From contig JAENRP010000027.1 of assembly GCA_024741835.1 (NCBI GenBank), forward strand, positions 1 through 64,000: DNA of 64,000 bases, written 5' to 3'. The position numbers and the translations under genes were made by a program. The notes under the pieces are model-generated. The model ran no database searches. It saw only the letters and a list, made by a program, of their open reading frames with translations, and was not told the DNA's origin. Shown here one piece after another: positions 61,203 to 64,000 of the stretch. Source of the stretch: Diplocarpon mali (taxonomy: Eukaryota; Ascomycota; Leotiomycetes; Helotiales; Drepanopezizaceae). The first letter of the stretch is position 1; each line of letters begins with the position of its first letter.

Positions 61203-61510
61203 ATTATAACAATACAGAACCGCCGAAGTGCGAGATCAAGTATGGGAGCAAGAAGTGGTGCAAAAGGCGTATTCTATAAGTCTAATACAAAGGAAACGAA
61301 GAAGTTAGGGAGCCCTCCTTAAGGGAGAGCCCTTCTTCCTTATATATATAAGTAGCTTAAGGCTCTTTGTCCATTTATATAATATTATATAAGAATATCC
61401 TTTTACACCTTTAGGGTCGATTCGAAAAAACCTTATATTGAATCGAGATTGCGAAACCTTAAAACGCCGCACTCCTAGGTAATTGCACTAAGTGGAGGTA
61501 CAGCTATTAC
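61203..61510. repeat. About 305-bp dispersed repeat, right copy
   Basis: Matches 6478-6787. The + strand is fairly open (EPPKCEIKYGSKKWCKRRIL), so part may be coding. It diverges from the left copy immediately after ATTACA. Confidence 0.6.
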
Positions 61511-61944
61511 ACTACCTTCCCCCTTTAAGAACGCTTACCTATAAGCGTTAGTAGGTCGAGATGATTTTCATATAGTAATATACTTAGCGTATTATTATAC
61601 AAATAGTACTATTCTATATTTAGTTTAGCGCAAGTCGCATTATATACTTAAATTTGTTTTTCCTCCTATAAGATCTTCCTTCCTTAATATAATAACTATA
61701 TATAACCGTATAAGTCTCCTACTCCTACTACTATAGTATAAGGCTAATACATAGTAGTAGAAACAATTACTACCACTACTACTAACTACTATAAGTAAGT
61801 TTGCCTTAGTCTAAGGTCGAATTGCATCTAATATGCGTAGTGCTAATTCCTTTGCTATCAAGCGCCCTTGCAATAGCCTACTGCGTTTATTATTACTAGT
61901 ATATATAGCGCCTTATGCGCAATATTGCGCATAAGTGCGAGTTT

Positions 61945-62647
61945 GAATTAAAATATAGTAAGAAGTGCTATTAGTGCTAAGAGCAGAAGGTAGAGTGCAT
62001 CTCTATAAGTACCTTAAATCAAGTCCAAAGTTTTAGTCGCTTTAATACTTATTTATAGCTTTCCTCTTATATTAGTAAGGAGTTCGCAGCGCTATCTGCA
62101 GCCCTTAAGGAGTGGCAGAGGGAGGCTGCTTAATAGCAAAAGGAGGATAATAGTAGCGATAACGATAATAATAACGCTTAGGCGGTTTTAGTAGAGAACC
62201 GCAAGATGCTCTATTAAAAGGCGGTCTAGCATGCCCAAATCCTTATCAACCTCCTACTAGTAGCTAGCGCAAAGGCTTTAACTAGCTGCACTTAACTTAA
62301 GCGCGCTAGCCTTATAAAGCTCTGCTTTATAGCTAAGGCTATAGTAAGCTAGCTAAAGGAGATCTAGGCGATAATTGCTATAAGTTAAACCTAAATTAGT
62401 ATTAAATCGATCGCTAACTTTCTTATAAGAGCGCGGCGACCTTATTAAGTCTTAGCTAGCGAGGTTAAAGCAATCCAGCCGAACTATGCTAAGCCTTTTA
62501 AGGTCTATTACTATATCGGTAGAGCGGACTGCTATAGCAGCAGAGTCTCTTATAAGGGAAGGAAGGCTTATAGTAGCAAGGGTAGCGTTGGGCGCAGCAG
62601 CTAATAGGGCAGTGCTAGCAGCGGCAAAAGGAGGTCAGGGTCGTTCT
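61945..62647 (+). pseudogene. Antisense Cys-x2-Cys ORF beside gypsy integrase
   Basis: A + strand frame of about 230 codons whose only stops are TAG/TAA, many at expected Gln sites. It starts near KKCYxCxEQKVEC (a CxxC..C module at 61966), then ISKEFAALSAALKEWQREAA, an Asp/Asn-rich run, a helical LLLVASAKAL region and a basic Ser/Gly/Arg-rich end (GRKAYSSKGSVGRSS). It lies downstream of, and opposite to, the gypsy pol at 63000-64000. A T15 tract (62808-62822) separates them. Function unknown. Confidence 0.4.
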
Positions 62648-62999
62648 AAGCAAGAGCGTATTTAAAAGGCGAGTTCTAGCTTTGAAACAGAGTTAGAGCT
62701 TATCTCCTTAAGCGTAGAAAAGGAGGGGTCGGAGGAGTTATAAAAGGAGGGAGGAGGGAGGCAGTAGGCCTAGTATTATTATTTTTATATTTTTATTATT
62801 TTTCTCCTTTTTTTTTTTTTTTATTTATATTTTTAGATTTGTTTACCAACTTATTTTACATCTGGCCTATTATCTTCTAAGTGACTATAATCTTTTATAC
62901 TACTTTCTTAAGCTTTTAGCTAAGCTTATAGGTTTTAAGGTAGTCCTAGCTTTATAGGGTTAGCCTAGTAAAAGTCGCAAATCTTATATAGTAATTCTA

Positions 63000-64000
63000 T
63001 AAAATTTAAAGCGTAATACTAACTTAAATTAGGGTTATAACTAATCCATTTGACCTAATACTTTAGTTTCTCTTAAGATAGGCGTATACTTAATATCTTA
63101 GATACTTTATACTCTTCTTACTTAGTGATCTTCTCTATAGTAGGCTAGGGTTATTCCTAACTTAATAAAGGGTTCTGCAGATCTTTAAATAGTAGCTCTA
63201 GTATAAAGATATCATATATTATAAAACCTATAGGCAATTTAATCTAATATAAATTGCCTACCTTCTTAAGGACCTTAAAAGGACTATCTTATTAATTGGC
63301 CAGTTTCCTATTAAGGCAGTAGTTCTTAAGATTCTTTATCAAAAGGTAGACTATATCTCTAGGTTTTTAATCAATCTCCCTTTAGTATTGATTTATAAAC
63401 TTACGCATTTTCTCTTAAGCGCATTCTATATTGCCTTTCGCTACTTCCTAAGCTGCGTGCATTCTCTTTACTACTAGCCTAGCCTCTACTTAATTTAGTC
63501 TCTTCTATAGGCTAGACGGTTTTAAAAAGATCCAGTCCTAACTTATCTAAGGCGCGACTCTATACTTAAACTAATATAAGGTTATACTAATTAAAGTGTA
63601 AAGGAGAGTCGATTATATATAATTTATTAATAGAATTAGTTCACTTTAATTATCTTAATAGTAATTAATAAAAGGCTATAGCTTTAAATCAATATACTTA
63701 TTTATAATCTCCGTTTAGCTGTCAGTCTCTTTATAATACGCTATAGAGAGTTTAATCTTAATACTGATAATATAGTAGAACTCTTTCTAAAATGAGGAGA
63801 CGAATTAAGGGCCTTAGTCTAAGGTAATTGTCTTTAAAGTATAGCCGAATCAATATATCTATTAAATAAATAATCGGGTAATTCCTTAAGCGTTAATATC
63901 TTTATAATAAAGGATTATAATAGCGCTCTTACTAAGTCGGTCTATAAAAACTAGGATTCGATTAAAACTATGCTTATTAAGAGGAAAATCCTTAAAATCT
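63000..64000 (-). mobile_element. Ty3/gypsy integrase region, - strand, runs off the window
   Basis: Reading - from 64000: NRILVFIDRLSKSAIIILYY, then a stretch matching gypsy integrase up to the second Asp (TLDxGPxFVSSF), KEFYYIISIKIKLSIAYYKETDS up to the catalytic Glu region, and a C-terminal segment PFKVLKKVGNLYxIKLPIG followed by IIYDIFILELLF (GPF..H.VFH..LL type) near 63,300-63,180. Gln/Trp positions are stops. The order places protease and reverse transcriptase beyond the right edge. The full element is inactive. Confidence 0.85.

Overview
The window comes from the nuclear genome of a filamentous ascomycete (Pezizomycotina). Protein-coding genes have short 46-148 bp introns with GT..AG ends and CTAAC/CTGAC-like branch sites. 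The fungal Mediator subunit Med6, a fungal dynamin-family GTPase, the mitochondrial tRNA-modification GTPase Mss1/MnmE and a fungal O-methyltransferase are present. The flanks are AT-rich LTR-retrotransposon relics whose Gln/Trp codons have become TAG/TAA, the signature of repeat-induced point mutation (RIP, C-to-T and G-to-A).

Layout. (1) 1-11,030: retrotransposon block: the 3' part of a Copia element (copy A, +), then two decayed Ty3/gypsy relics on the - strand. (2) about 11,400-36,650: a gene island of normal composition. It holds MED6 (+), an O-methyltransferase (-), a 132-aa unknown (-), a dynamin-like GTPase (-), a 67-aa secreted peptide precursor (+), a partial membrane-protein exon (-), MSS1 (+), a 51-aa GRGGYN microprotein (-) and an 84-aa cysteine-rich secreted protein in five exons (-). 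The island also carries a nearly unmutated solo LTR with a perfect target-site duplication (TSD). (3) 36,657-64,000: a nest of retrotransposons whose order of insertion can be read from LTR ends and 5-bp TSDs. Copia F was entered by Copia E, E by Copia B, and B by Copia C and, separately, by Copia D (opposite strand). E was also entered by element G, which has a 299-bp LTR. A gypsy integrase on the - strand runs off the right end.

How the parts relate. MED6, the dynamin-like GTPase and MSS1 look like core housekeeping functions (transcription, membrane remodelling, mitochondrial tRNA wobble modification). The O-methyltransferase and the two small secreted proteins look accessory. The cysteine-rich protein lies 1.6 kb from the solo LTR and about 3.3 kb from the retrotransposon block, the setting expected of an effector-like gene in a compartmented fungal genome. 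No RNA gene, CRISPR array or complete biosynthetic cluster was seen. All gene models are read by eye from splice signals and family similarity; no database search was possible.
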